Source: Luscinia megarhynchos (Eukaryota; Chordata; Aves; Passeriformes; Turdidae). Taken from it: 64,000 nucleotides of DNA. The notes beneath the pieces were generated by a model, which saw nothing but the letters and a program-made list of their open reading frames with translations, was not told the DNA's origin and ran no database searches. Within the stretch, counting starts at the first letter, position 1. Each line of letters opens with the position of its first letter. The stretch spans positions 9,842,146 through 9,906,145 of the forward strand of contig JAPFBE010000002.1 of assembly GCA_034336665.1 (NCBI GenBank), read 5' to 3'. This document shows positions 47,901 through 60,400 of this stretch, piece after piece. The translations under genes and the position numbers were made by a program.

Positions 47901-49438
47901 AGCAATTACACTTTTAAGTTTTAGCTTTGCACCTCTCAAAAAAGCTACCAATTTTAAAATTAAATCATAAGTTTCCTTTTCATTTAATGAGTCTTATTAG
48001 ACAAATTGGATGTTATAGAGGGGGAAAAATGCTTGGAGGCAGGCACCAGGGCATTGTAGATCATTAATTGTCTGAAGTTTATAAGTAGCTGATGACAGAG
48101 GCAAAGTGTGTCAGCTTGGCTTGCACAAAGCAGTTTTTCTACTTGATTAGAGCTCTGCATGTCACTGTGAGTTCTCAGTTCTATATAAAGGGCATTTGTT
48201 TCTCTGGATGTTGATTTAGCAACAACATCCAGATTGATTAGCATAGTATCTTTGCAGTTGACAGTGGATTGAAATGAGCTGCTTGGCTATACTGAAAAAT
48301 ATTTTCCATGTTAATTGGTTGTTGTGGTTAACAATAAAAGCAAGGCTGTTTATTCTGATTTTATCACTTAATAATTTGGAAAATAAATCTTACAATAATG
48401 AAAGCTTATGTCTTTTAATTGGTAATATATATATATTGCTTTTGTATTTCCTGTTTCCTTCTGTTTAGGTTAAAAACTTTGCTGTTATTTATCTTGTGGA
48501 CATCACTGAAGTACCAGACTTCAACAAGATGTACGAGTTGTATGATCCCTGTACCGTCATGTTTTTCTTCAGGTATGTGATGGTTCTGGAATGTAGCTCA
48601 GTTAAACTTTGTGTTTTGTCAAACACAGTGTCTCAGTAGATCATTTCCAAATGCATAATAGCACACTGATGCCTATGTTTACATTGCTTTACAGAAGAGT
48701 AAACTGAATTTATAGGAAAATGCTTGTTTTCCAATTACCCTGGTAACAGTGTTTGATAATAGAGTGCAAATTGGTGATAGTGAAAACTGGGTTTATTATC
48801 CATTGTTCTTATTTTTAAATCTCAAACTTCTTGTAGAGAATACTGTAGTATTACAGCAGTCAAGTTTGCCAAACTTCTTTTCAAGATAAATCAAAAGTAA
48901 TAAGGTGTTTTTGGAGTTAAGGTTTCTACACTGATGAGATAAAATGTTCTACTGACAAGCATGGAAGTCTCTCTGGAGATAGACGGTAGTGGGAAAGAAA
49001 TACAAACAATAAGGACTATGCTGAAGGATAATTGCACTGAGTAGCCATTTTGGGGCATGTTTGGAGTCCTTATTGCTTTAAAAATTGGCAGTAAAATGTC
49101 CGTTTGAGTGAAGGGGTGGATACTCTTCCTTTAAGGCTTGTTTTGCAAGCCTTTTTATGTAATATGGGTTTCCTTTGATCCTACAAAGCATTTTTGGAGG
49201 CGTCTAAGATTTCTGTCTGAATTATAATACCATAATAACTTGGTTTTTTGTTCTTCCTCTTTAAAGGAACAAACACATCATGATTGATTTAGGTACAGGT
49301 AATAACAACAAGATCAACTGGGCCATGGAAGATAAGCAGGAGATGATTGACATTATAGAAACTGTTTATAGAGGAGCCCGCAAAGGTCGAGGTTTGGTGG
49401 TATCGCCGAAAGATTATTCCACTAAATACAGATATTGA
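41830..49438 (+). CDS. TXNL4A: Thioredoxin-like protein 4A (U5 snRNP 15-kDa protein, DIM1)
   Basis: Exons 41830-41982, 48469-48572 and 49267-49438 join in frame to 429 nt, 142 aa, exactly the length of the vertebrate protein. The product starts MSYMLPHLHNGWQVDQAI and ends VVSPKDYSTKYRY. It is a component of the U5 snRNP and U4/U6.U5 tri-snRNP, needed for pre-mRNA splicing in the nucleus. It has a thioredoxin fold (VVVIRFGHDWDPTC) but lacks the CxxC redox pair; WDPTC replaces it, as expected for DIM1. The start is in a good context (A at -3) inside a CpG island. Intron 1 is 6.5 kb and holds a CR1 fragment. All splice sites are standard GT-AG. The neighbour to the left is divergent, the one to the right convergent. 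Confidence 0.97.
42458..42612 (-). mobile_element. CR1 LINE 3' fragment in TXNL4A intron 1
   Basis: 'aatcacagaatggtttgggctgg', 'aggacattaaagaccatctc', 'ggaccaggttgctcagggtccc' and 'cacttccaggaatgggg' mark a typical 3' end, antisense to TXNL4A. Confidence 0.9.
42613..48468 (+). other. Remainder of TXNL4A intron 1
   Basis: AT-rich intronic sequence with no recognised exon, RNA gene or element. It ends with a pyrimidine-rich acceptor TTCTGTTTAG. Confidence 0.75.
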
Positions 49439-49810
49439 TGTTTCTTTGGGCTGCCTTTTTTCATAATTCTACGTCCACTTAAATTTATTTCTGTGTATGT
49501 GTGTACATATATGTATATTAAAAGAGAAAACCCTACAAGTCCTTGAATTTTGAGCATAATTTGAATTATTTAAAAGATTTGAATTCAGTTTGAGAAGTAG
49601 AAGACTCAAAGCCTGGAACTGTCTTGACAGCTGTAATACTACAGCTGAATTTTGGGCTTTTCTTTTTTAAAGACTTTCTCCTTTGTTGTCATTTTGGTAT
49701 TACATATTTTTGTACACAAAAAGCCTGTATGCAGAAAAACATTTCAACTGGTTTTGTTTGCTTTTATTACACAAATACCTGGAAAAACTATACTATAGTT
49801 TTTTTAAAAT

Positions 49811-49816
49811 AATAAA
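49811..49816 (+). other. TXNL4A polyadenylation signal
   Basis: AATAAA 373 nt past the stop codon. A second AATAAA at 49973-49978 could serve a longer 3' UTR. Confidence 0.65.
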
Positions 49817-49989
49817 GTGAGTTCCACTTACCCACCTTAATTTTATTCAGCTAATTAAATTTGAGAATGAAAACAGGTGTAATTGGATGCAAATCTGTAA
49901 TGTTGAAGACTCTTACTTTTGTCAGGATTTTTTTGTGTATCATATTAGTCTTCTATATCCACTAAAAACGGGAATAAAGCACCAAATTG

Positions 49990-52200
49990 CATTTATTAAT
50001 ATTTAGCAGAGCTCAGAGAAAACATCTCCCGTGACTTTGCTCACCACCACACCCCCATCAGCCGAAATGGACTTGTGGTGCCAGACTCCTTTTCCACGGT
50101 AGTTGTGCACTCGAAGCACTTGGTGAATTGTGCAGTGTCAAAGCATAACTGCAGTTCTGGAGCTGGCTGCAGACAGCAGCTGAGGAAACCACACGCCCTG
50201 CTGTCACTTCACCTCCAGTTTGTCTAATGGAATACCACCATGCACATGTACTTGGGAGACTTGGATTGGATTCCACTGTGGCATAGCTTTTGAAATTTCC
50301 ATGTGCATTTCTGACAACTTTTATGGTAATGGAGTTGATGTTGTCTGGGGGTTTGTTTGTTTTTTAAACTGATACATGCATATTTACAGGATTAATTACA
50401 CCCAAACCCCTCTAGCTCCTTTCTCCAGAAAGAAGATACCCAGTTTGTTACAAGACAAAGAATTTACTTCTACTACCAAGCATGTTGTAGGGGATTTTGA
50501 AAGTCTGAAGAAAGTAAAACAAAAGGGTTTCAATTTCTGCTGAAGTTAGTCTGGTTTAGAGTGGTTATTGATTTTGGAATCACTTGTGTTGGAAGGGACT
50601 GTCAGCCTCCCAGTCATAGTAGGTGCCATGTGGTCAGGTTGCCCAGGATTATGTGCAGTGTTGAGTATCTTGGTTGGACTAGATGATCTTCAAGGTGTCT
50701 TCCAACCTTGATGATTCCATGTTCTCTAAGGATGGAGATTGCTCAGTCTTTCTGGAAGGCCTGTTCTGCTGTTTGAGCACCTTCATAGTTGAAAACTCTG
50801 TTCCTTGCATCCAGCTGGAATTTTCGTGTTCCAGCTTGTGTCGAGTAACCCTGGTATACGGGACCTTCAACAAGTGTCTGCTCTACCATGGGGTAGTGGC
50901 TGGCAGCAAAAAGCCATGGTTGTTTCTTAAGGCTGGACTAACAGATTTCTGTCAAACCTTGTATCTGCTGTACTCCACCGTATCTTGGTGGCCCTGTTTT
51001 ACCTCCCTCACACCATTGCATCCCTTGAACTGGGGAGCCCCCAGACTGACAGAGTATTGTGGGTATGGTCTCCCTTCAATGGGGAATGGAGGGAAGTGAT
51101 TGCTGGCCCTACTTCTGCTAATAGTGACCAGTGAGGTGCTGCAGCCTGGGCACCCTGCTCACTCAGTCAGCCTTTCCACCAGTCCCCTTTCCTGCAAAGC
51201 AGTGCCAGCCAGCCCCTCACACCTGCCCAGCTTGACATTTTGAACTTCAGCAAGGTCCTGTTGGCCGATTTCTCCACCCTGTCCTCCAGCATACCAACCT
51301 CCCCCCCCCAGTCTGACAATACGTGCAAGTCTACACTGATTAAAGCATTAATTAGAATGATTTCTTGATATTAATTAAGGCTGTAATAGAAGCATTTCTC
51401 CCTCATTTAGCTGAGGTATTCTGTTACCCTGGCAATGCTTCAGTTTCTGGTTTCAGTTGTGGTAAAAAGTTCCTATCATACTTCAAACTAAACCTTCCCC
51501 GCAAAGAGTACCAATGTTTTGGTGTTACAACCACCTTAAAGTCAGTGCAGATGTCCTGTTTTCTGGCTACCAATTTCTTCTTCTGGACATGCTTGGTAAC
51601 TGGAATTCCTCATCTATTTCCAGGTCTGTAAATAAACTGTTTTCATCAAAACAGCTAGCATTAAAGAACTGAGATTGTCACAATATTAATACCTGCACTG
51701 GTGTGCAGAGCTTTAGGTGGGCATGTGCAAAGAGCAACAACCATGCAGTTGCAGCCTAAAAATACTGCCTTTTTTTTTACAGAATGGTTTATTCTAAGAT
51801 GACATAAGCTAAAAAGGCAACAAATCTTATTATTTTAATATTAAAATAAATACATTTTCATACATTGAAAACATTTGTGATTGGGTAAGTTCACATTATA
51901 GGATATAGTTTTCTATCCAAAATAGTGGCTTTGACCTCTCTGAAACTAACACTTCTTTTTCAGCTTCAGGAAATACAGTGCCCCACTTAGATGAACAAAC
52001 TCAGCTTTCTATTTTTTTCCTGGGGAAATAGTTTAAATTTTTTTTTCAAGGTTCTTTCATGACATGATTCAAACACATTTGTTTTCCCTTAACATTTTTG
52101 TCGGTGTGACACCTGACTGTAAAATCTCAGGAGTCAGTGCTATGCTGTTCTTTCTTTAATCTTCCTCGAACACATCCTCATTTCAGTGCTGCAAAGATAC
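49990..52200. other. DNA between convergent TXNL4A and HSBP1L1
   Basis: No gene recognised. It contains a CR1-derived stretch near 50.6-50.7 kb, a C9 run near 51.30 kb and AT-rich DNA near 51.8 kb. Confidence 0.5.
50575..50733. mobile_element. Degenerate CR1 fragment(s)
   Basis: 'ggactagatgatcttcaagg' followed by 'tcttccaacc' and 'atgattccat' is a CR1 3' end in plus orientation. The left part ('cacttgtgttggaagggact') looks like a CR1 end in the other orientation, suggesting two nested or abutting relics. Confidence 0.6.
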
Positions 52201-52221
52201 AGTGAATAAGTAGGTTAGTGA

Positions 52222-52227
52222 TTTATT
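52222..52227 (-). other. Candidate HSBP1L1 polyadenylation signal
   Basis: AATAAA on the minus strand about 800 nt past the HSBP1L1 stop, the first canonical hexamer I found downstream. Confidence 0.4.
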
Positions 52228-53028
52228 CATGAACGTGATTCAGCACGGAGATAGGAAGATCTCTGTACAGTTAAATACATCTTTGTGGATTGCCTTTCTG
52301 CATTTCTGAAAATTACTGCGTGCCTTGTGTAAAAGGCATCAGAATGAATAGATACCTAAATTACTTCAGAATATTTACAGACATTCCTTTCTTTCACTGG
52401 GTAAGAAGTTCCAATGACAAAACTGATGTGTCTGAATTTGAATCAGGAAAGTGCAACAACAGGAAGACAACATTACTTGCATCCACAGAACACAGAAGCA
52501 GTGTTGCCTCATAAATACTAAACACAAAATCAGACATCCCCAGGGAGGGGGCTGGCATTTGCAACAGATGGATATAAAATCTAGAACACCATCCTGAAAT
52601 GTAGCATGATTTTATATTATAAAGTGATTGACTGTAATTTACTGCTGTGTTTGGGGTGTGCTCCAAGACACACTGGGAAGCTGTAGCAGGTTTAAAAGCA
52701 GAAGTACATAAATTTACATAAAATGAGGGGCAGGAGTACTTCAAGCCACACACATTTCACTATGAATGGGCAGCCTCGGTTTACACATTGGGTCAGTTAG
52801 CACTAGCCCTTTGTATATGGCACTCAGCTGGAACACAGGCAGCAAGATGCAGATTTTCTTTTGCAAAAGTGGTCACATTCTTTGGCTCTTGGCAAAAAAA
52901 CCTACCACAGTATATTAAATATGTGTTAAAGAAGTACACTTTCAAATCCAAGAAAATGCAGGTATACTACATACGCAAACACCATTACTCGCCCATCACT
53001 CAAAACTAAATGGAAATGTATAAAAATC

Positions 53029-54220
53029 TTAAGTAAATGTCTTTACTCCCAACTCTTCATCGCTGTTTTCTACTCCAGCCTCTGTCATCAGGTCAGCAAC
53101 ACGCTTCTCAAGGTCACTGATGCGCTCGCCCATTTCGTCCAGTAAGAAGTTAAAGACAACTTATTTATAAATAAGAATTATACAGTTTTACAGATTTTTA
53201 AGAAGAACAAGCAGCCTTCTTCCAGATGTGTCAGCCTTTTTCATGTTTAATGCAAGATGAAGCACGCAGAAGGTGGTATTGTTAGAACACTACCCAATCT
53301 TACAACACATAAGCATTCAAATTCTTAGTATCAAAAGCCTTTGCAAATATTCATGAGTGAACTGTGTAAGATATTGTTTTCTTTCTGAGGAACTGTTTTA
53401 GGTGATGCCATACAGTTAACCTACACAATCAGAATATGAGTGCTACCCAAACATTATTCAGGAAGCAGCTGCTTCCTGGAACGTGAAGTTTCTGAAAAAG
53501 AAAAATAAATCCTTCAGAAAGCAGAGGTAGTTTCTCTATGTACACGTAATAAGAAAACTCAAGCCCCTTTCAGTTCTGCTTTTCTCCTTTTGACGGTTCA
53601 TCTTGTCGTGCTCAAGCCAACAGCTGCTTTTATACTGTGGCTCCTTTGAGGTGCATTTTTGGAGATGGATGCTTTTTAAAATGCACCTTCAGAAAATCTT
53701 TACACATAATTCGATGCTTATTTTACTTGAAAGCCAGAATTGCTGCACAGAGACTACCTTGCTACTTGTAGTGAAACATTTTTTTTAGGCTTTCCTGCTT
53801 AGAAAAAGGTTTATATGAACAGGCTGGGGGAGGGGGGGAAGTCAGGTGCCTTTACGTCATAGCTGTGTAGGCACGTCACTCACTGTACGCTGATTCTATG
53901 TTTAAGAAAGAAGCCCATCCCGCTAGAAGCCAAGAGCCCCCCGCACCCATCAGCGCGCAGGCGGCCCCAGCCACGGGACCCGAAATCCAGCCGCGGGTAC
54001 CCCACGCTCCAAAGAGGATATTTCTCAGCGTTAACTTTTCCGTCAGAGCCTGAAAATTCTCCTGCAGCCGGCACAGCAGATTCTCCGCCTGCAGGGGTGG
54101 GGGAAGATGAAGTAAACACAGGGAAAGCAGCCGGGGCACCCAGCACGGCCCCACTCCGGACCCGGCCCCGCTCACCAGCTGCGGCAGCTCCACGGCTCCC
54201 GGCGGGACGGCGGCCGCCAT
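53029..54220 (-). CDS. HSBP1L1: Heat shock factor-binding protein 1-like 1
   Basis: Exons 54176-54220, 54022-54088 and 53029-53141 join to 225 nt, 74 aa, the same length as the human protein. The product is a short coiled coil: MAAAVPPGAVELPQL, then AENLLCRLQENFQALTEKL, then LRMDEMGERISDLEKRVADL, MTEAGVENSDEE and a short tail. Heptad-spaced hydrophobic residues run from about 16 to 60. By family, HSBP1 proteins bind the trimerisation region of heat-shock factor 1; a role for this paralogue is inferred only. The first intron is GT-AG. The second is U12-type AT-AC, and only that splice restores LRM-DEMG in frame. The start codon sits in a CpG island with a GATCCC repeat just upstream. A GTAAAG in the last codons could act as a donor for an alternative tail. 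Confidence 0.9.
53142..54021 (-). other. U12-type AT-AC intron in HSBP1L1
   Basis: The donor is A/ATATCCTCTT, nearly the U12 consensus ATATCCTTT. The acceptor is TTCTTAC/TG, ending in AC, and just before it lies GTCTTTAAC, close to the U12 branch site TTCCTTAAC. The branch A to acceptor spacing is about 9 nt, slightly short. No GT donor in this exon gives a frame that joins the conserved coiled coil. The split codon is Met (A/TG). Confidence 0.9.
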
Positions 54221-54420
54221 CGGCTCCGGCTCCGGCCCCGATCCCGTCCCCGATCCCGATCCCGATCCCGATCCCGATCCCGATCCCGGCCCCGACCCTC
54301 CTCCCGCCTCCGCGGGCGCGGGGGGCGGGCAGCGAGCGCACGGCCCCGCCCGCAGGGAGCCGGGGAATCCTTAACCACCAGTCCTTTATTCGCCGGAGAA
54401 ATCGTCATTCCGCGCGGCAC
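54150..54420. promoter_or_regulatory. CpG island at the HSBP1L1 5' end
   Basis: A short CpG-rich block covering exon 1, the 5' UTR and the presumed promoter, ending sharply near 54.42 kb. In mammals SLC66A2 is divergent from HSBP1L1, so the block might be bidirectional, but no SLC66A2 exon is visible to the right. Confidence 0.6.
54239..54288. repeat. (CGATCC)n hexanucleotide repeat in the HSBP1L1 5' UTR/promoter
   Basis: About six uninterrupted CGATCC units follow an imperfect start. They lie some 20-70 nt upstream of the start codon. The Ile-Gly/Pro-Ile open frames over it come from the repeat period. Confidence 0.92.
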
Positions 54421-54429
54421 TAACTAAAT

Positions 54430-57400
54430 AAGGATGCCGAGGTTTGATCCTAAGAGGTCTTACAATTTTTTTATTTTTTTTTTTTAAGGATCGCCTCCTT
54501 TTCCCCCGTGTAACCAGTTTTGTGAGATGGAGTGGTTAAAAAACACGGCGGTGGTTGAAGTTGCTTGCGCTGCAGTGTCGGACGAGACAACACCAAAGGC
54601 ATCGGCAAGAGTCGCACGGTGCCTCTTGCAGCAGTAGCGTCTGGGTCATCCCTGGCTTTTGGGCTGCACAGTGTGAAAAGCTCCTGGTGCAGCTATTACA
54701 GAGGTGTCTTCCTTCTGGATGCTGGGACTGTTGCCTGATGGAAATGAAGATGTTTTCAGTTGGCTCTGTCTGTATGCTTAGGAGCATATCACTGTAGGGC
54801 AATAAATTACCCTAGTCGATAACTTCGAGTTATTACATATGCTAGATATGCCAAATATGTGTCTTCATACACAAGAAATTTCTGAGTTAGGAATGACTTC
54901 AGTTGCTATAAGCCTACCACTTAGACTCTTTCTTAACAAACTTAATTGTTCTCCTTCTTGACCTTCCCCACCTCATTTGAGAGGGTGTGTTAATCTCTGA
55001 GGTGAAATTGTAGCATCAAGGACAACCTCCGAATTGCTACTTGCTTCCCATAATTGTGGCTTCTCTGCACAGCCTTATCTTCCCACACTTGCAGGTTCTC
55101 CTCATTGTAAAAAGAAAAATCAAGCAATTTTGCAAAGCCTGAGTGTTCTAGCAGTGTTACTGCTCTAGAAAGCTTCTAGGTAAAACAATTTGAACAATAT
55201 TATGCACATAGCTAGTGCCTGCCTTTTGTATGTAGCCACTAGCTTCAACCATACAGCCTTTTTGTTCTGTTGCTTAAGTACTAAGGAACAACTCGTGCTT
55301 CTTACCTGTTTATTTGTTGATAATAAGTCTTTCCTGTAAGGCTAGGTAGTAGAGCTATAGTATTTTTGCATTTTTACTTCTGGCAACAGCCGCAGTCTCC
55401 CTGGTTTTCCCTCCTTCCAGAAGGACTACAAAAGCCTCTCTCTCACGCAGCAGTATTTCCCCCCAGAGGCAGTCAAAGTGGCTCTGTCTGCTTGTGCCCA
55501 GTTATCTCGAACAAAGCCACAGAGTCCTATTTGTAGCGAAGAGCTTGCAAAGGTAAAGAGCCAGCTGGAAATGCAGGAGAGCAAGCATTATACAGCCAAC
55601 CAATTCGCAGGAATCCCACTATATCCTTGTAGTGCCACATTTTAGCAATGGCCCTGGTTAGAGTTCAGCTGAAAACAAGCATGACTTGATAAAGGCTTTC
55701 TTAACTAGCTCCTCATTTTCGTGAGGTAGTCAGTGTGGTCAAAATAAAAATACATACTATCCAGCTGGCACAGCAATGAAGGACAGACAATTGAAAGTGT
55801 GAAAGAGACTGAAAAATATTTCACCACGCATTTCCCTTTCAAAGGTCTGGTTCTTTTACTTTGTGGGCTCAGCAGCTGATAAGAGTGGCCCTCTTAGTTC
55901 ATGTCTTGAACTGAATTAGGCCAATAGTGCACAGCTGGGTTTATGCAATAAAAATGGAAGTGTCTTTAAAGCTAAAAGTGGTCGTAGAAAAGTTCCAAAG
56001 TTCTGAAAGCCTACGAATAGAAGAGACAAATGGCAAGACCAAACAAACTTTGCTTAACAATTAATTTACTTATAATAGAACTAGCATGCTTGGTTTTGCT
56101 CTGATATCCTCTATTCTCTCCCTTGTCAGAGGGCTTAGAAGTTCAGAACTGAGCTGTTGCATACATTTCCAGGGTCTGAGATTTGGGGGTGTAAGATGAG
56201 GCATATTTTAAAAGTATGTTGGGCATGCACCCATGGGCTAAGGGAAGCTGAGCAAAGACCCTTTGGTTTTATTTCAAAAGCAGAAGGCTAGCTGAGAATC
56301 AGTAAACTACTGTGCTTATAAGAGTATTTACTGCAATAAGAATGCTTAATTTACTAAAAGGATAACAAGAAGTTCATTTTGGCAGTGAGTACAAAAACAG
56401 GTCCTGATGGGGGTTTGAGAAAGGAGCAAAAGAGATTTGACAACATAAATTCTTTTACCATGCCAAAATAAGCTCTATGCTATTTTATTTCAGTAAAAAG
56501 CTTAGACTTTAGTCACGTTCAGTCTAAATATGTCTTTTGGTATGAAGAACATGAAGTAAAAATAAAAAAAGGGGTGACCTCGAGGCTGAGGTGCCATCTG
56601 CTTCCATCCTATTTCAGTATTGCAGACCTGTGCTGTGAACTCCTCAAAGTGTGCACTGAAATGGTATCCAAAGCATGTTTCCCTTGCTCTTTCCTAGGGA
56701 AATTCCAGTCCCTCCACTGCTGGAAGGAGAAGTCAGGGTAGCAGGATAGGACATAGAAGCATGTTTAAACATTTATGAAATTTAAGCTCCAAGTTCACTG
56801 CCATGCTGTGAAGCCCGTGCTGTGGTGAGATAGAAGAGCTGTTGTAGAAATGCATTACTCTTGCAGTTTGGATGTTACATTGAGTCTCTTTCCCTCCTCT
56901 TTGCTGACAAATAAGATTTTATACACCTTTGTATACCTTTATATACCAGAATCCTCTGTTCACATGCTCCAAGTATGTCTGGCTCAGGGTTGCTTTGGAA
57001 TGGAGGTGAGGTCAGAGAGAGGACATCTCAAAGAGAAGCTGAATATTACATGTGTGGTGAGAAAGAAAACAGGAAATTTAGTCCAAGTGCTCCTAGGCCA
57101 ACAGGCAGCTTGTTTGGCTGCAGATCAGAAGGCACCATGCAAATGGCACTGCAAATTGTGTGGGTTTGCTTTTTTTTGTTCCTGGCAGAGGCATGGTCAA
57201 TAGTAATAGCTTTCTCTGAAGAGAAAAGGGCTTGGTACAAGTTAGGGCTTGCACCACAATCATGGTATTTTTGCTAACAAATTGTTGGGCTGGGTCTTTG
57301 AGTCATGCTGTGCTTGGTCCTTCCCTCTCAAGTAGCTTCTCTTTTGTCACTTCGCAGTCACTTTGCAGTCGTGATTCAGAGGCACACAATGTGCAGAAAA

Positions 57401-60400
57401 AACACCCTGGCTTTGCTAGGTCAGCAGCTTTTATATGCAGCAATCCCAAATGGTGCTGATGGTTCTCGTAGCACACGTTAACATCTACCCATCTTTTGAT
57501 TCAGCATAATGCAATTCACTGAAAGCTTGCTCCACTGGAGTACTTCCTGGTGAAGACATCACTCTTCTTTCTTATGGTAACATCAGTAGAACAACAAGTT
57601 CTTATTTAAAAGCATGGAAAGACGTGGTTAGTGAAATGCAAATGCCTCAGGCAGGGGAAAAGGCATTCGTGTCAGTGGTGTCTGACAGCTGGTGCTCCTT
57701 TCAAAGACAAAGTCATTTGAGGTGAATATTAAAAGCCTGGGTGTTTGCTCATGGTTCAAATTTCAGGTTCAGTACCTTTGAAGAGAGAAGGGTAACTCCA
57801 GCCGTTGGGAAACCTGATCCCTGATGGAGGTGCTCTGCCTTTAATAAAAGGGGGCTGTTTTGGCACTGCCGCTCACAAATCCCCTTATTGTGAAATTCTT
57901 CAGACAGCCCCTCTCTGCAGGTTTATTCAGAAAGAAAACTGACAGGGGTTAAGAATAATATTGATCAGATGTTCAGCGTGTGCTATGGGCACCATTTATT
58001 GCTAAGTAGCTGTAACAGAACACAGGGTGTAATTTTCCCTGTAGGTGTATTGCACCGGGATAAATGCAGAGCAGCAGAAAGCTGACTGTGGAGGCTGGTG
58101 TGGTGGGTGGTGGTGGCATCCTTCGGCTCTGTGAAGAGCTGTGTGTAATCCATGGCTCTGTGAAATCACCCACCCAGCTGCTGGTTACTGAATTATTATG
58201 TGGTGATCCAGAAATCTCCAGCTATGTTTCCCGGACATGGCTGGTAAGAGGTGTTGCTTCCCATGATTTTTTCTGCTCCATCCTTGTTCTGTTGTCTTTG
58301 GATAGTGAGGGTGAAGGAGTATTCACCACGCATTTCACCTCCTGAAAGGCTGCAGGATGTGCCTGATGGGAGAGGGAGCAGGCTCTGCTTCTCTGGCATG
58401 CCTGGCACTGCACCTGGAGGCTGTGTTCAAACCACAGGCAGGCAACTGACCTCACATGTCCAGATCCCACAGCCTGGTGTGGTTCTCTTCCAGGGACCTC
58501 GAGGTCTGGAGCAGAATGTGCATTTTGTGCACAGATACTAAACGTGGCACGTGCTGCTGTGCATGATGGAAAGAGTATTTTTCTAAAATATTTGACAAAG
58601 AGAGCCTCTGCTGAAGAGGCTGGAAGCTGGGTGAAAGAGGGAGTGGTTCATTGGAAAATGCCCATTTTGCATTTCCAGAAGGTGTAAAGAACTGTGGGTA
58701 AAATTTCTTGTGCCCAAACTGCAGTTATGCTAATGTTTCCTTGCAGCTTCAGACAGAGTTTTTCCCAGAGGAGACAATTGGAGTGTTTCCTTGGTACAGG
58801 GAGTTTAAATTCACCTTGAATTAGTGGAAAGCACTTAGTATGGTTGCATAAAACATGACTAGATTTGGGCAAATACGGGTAATAACACTGGGGAACATTT
58901 GGTGTAGGACACATGCTCTAGCAGCAGGATGTGAGTCAGTGAGCAATGACAGTAATAAAAAAAGCCAGGAGTATGGTAATCTGATTCTTTGGCTTTTTTC
59001 TGTTGGGAGAAAAAGCTTGCCCTTTCTCATCTGAGACAAAGATCATTTGCAAATATGCTCTTAAGACTGAAACCTTGAGTGGCAGTGGCCTGCCTGCTTC
59101 TTCTGTGAGACATTTGTGGCAGAGGGGAGGTGCTAAGAGTTATGACAGATATTTCATGCAGCTTGGGTAATGTAGGAGGCCCTCCCACCTCAGCTCCCTT
59201 TAGTGTTCCACATGGTGTTTGCCAGCAAGAGGCATTTGGGTGCATATTCCAAGCATGCCTGGCAAAAGGCATCTGAAATGACAAGGGCTTAGAGGGGCCA
59301 GAGGGTGCCAAGGGGCACTGCCAGCACAGGTAGCACAAGTGTCAGCTGAGCAGAGAGCACTGGAGGTTTAGCCTTCCACAGCTGGGGAAGAGGTGCAGTG
59401 GCATGGGCCCCAAGGCTGCTCCACTTTTTGGCTGGCCAGAGCAGCTCAGAGGACACATAAGGATGTTAATTTTCTCTCTGGGATAGCTGCTGTATTAATT
59501 AAAAGAACTTGTAACTGCAGCCCCTTGGGGTTTCAGAAAAAATCAGTCTGCAGTGTTTGTGTCTGTCTCATCTAAATTATCTTTGACTCAAGTATTACTC
59601 TTGCAATAAAGTTGGTCTTTGAGGTTTTTTCCCCCCAGTCTGCACTCTTATCATGGTAAGAAGGTCATAAATTTAGTTTTGTTCTCTTTTTAAGTGTACC
59701 AGAGATGTTGAGGTTATCTAACAGAAACAAGCCAGGTGTGTGTTACAGTATGTAAATGCCATCAGGAGCACTTTGTCGTTGTTCTAGAACAGAGAAAGAA
59801 AAAACAGTTTGGGTGTTATAATGCTACTGACTCCAGGTCACCTGGTGGTATTTTGAATCATGATGAAGCTGTAATCTCTCTGTCATTTTTCTGTTTTTTC
59901 TCTGCTTCCTATTTATTCCACAGCAGAGAGAAAATTAGTCAGAGCAGGCTAGGGATAGTTCTCCTGACACTTTGGACACTGCACTTGCACCCTCACTTGT
60001 TCAGTGCTAAAGCCAGCTTGAGGATCTCCCAAACTGCATTTCATGCCCTGTGTTAGCTCTGGCTAAGGTGGAGTCAGCTTTTTCCATAGTGACCCATATG
60101 ATGCTGTGTTTGTGACCAAAACAGCGCAGGCAGCACACCAGTGTTTTAGCTGTCACTGAGCCATGGTTTCTCACCATCAAGGCCGCCTCTGTTTCTCACT
60201 CTGCCCTCCCCTCCACCCCGGCAAAAGGGCTGAGAGGGGAAACAGCCAGGACAGCTGCCCCAGGTGATAAAAGGGACATGCTGGACCAACAGCATCACAC
60301 TCAGCAATAAAACCAGGCTGCAGGCAGGAAGTTTCTTCCAAAGTAGCTGCTGCTCAGAGACTGGCTGGGCACCACTGGTCTGTTAGTGGGAGGTGGTGAG

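Noticed and set aside
54097..54423. 108-codon plus-strand frame with Pro-Ile repeats
   Set aside because: It is the antisense reading of the CGATCC repeat and HSBP1L1 exon 1.
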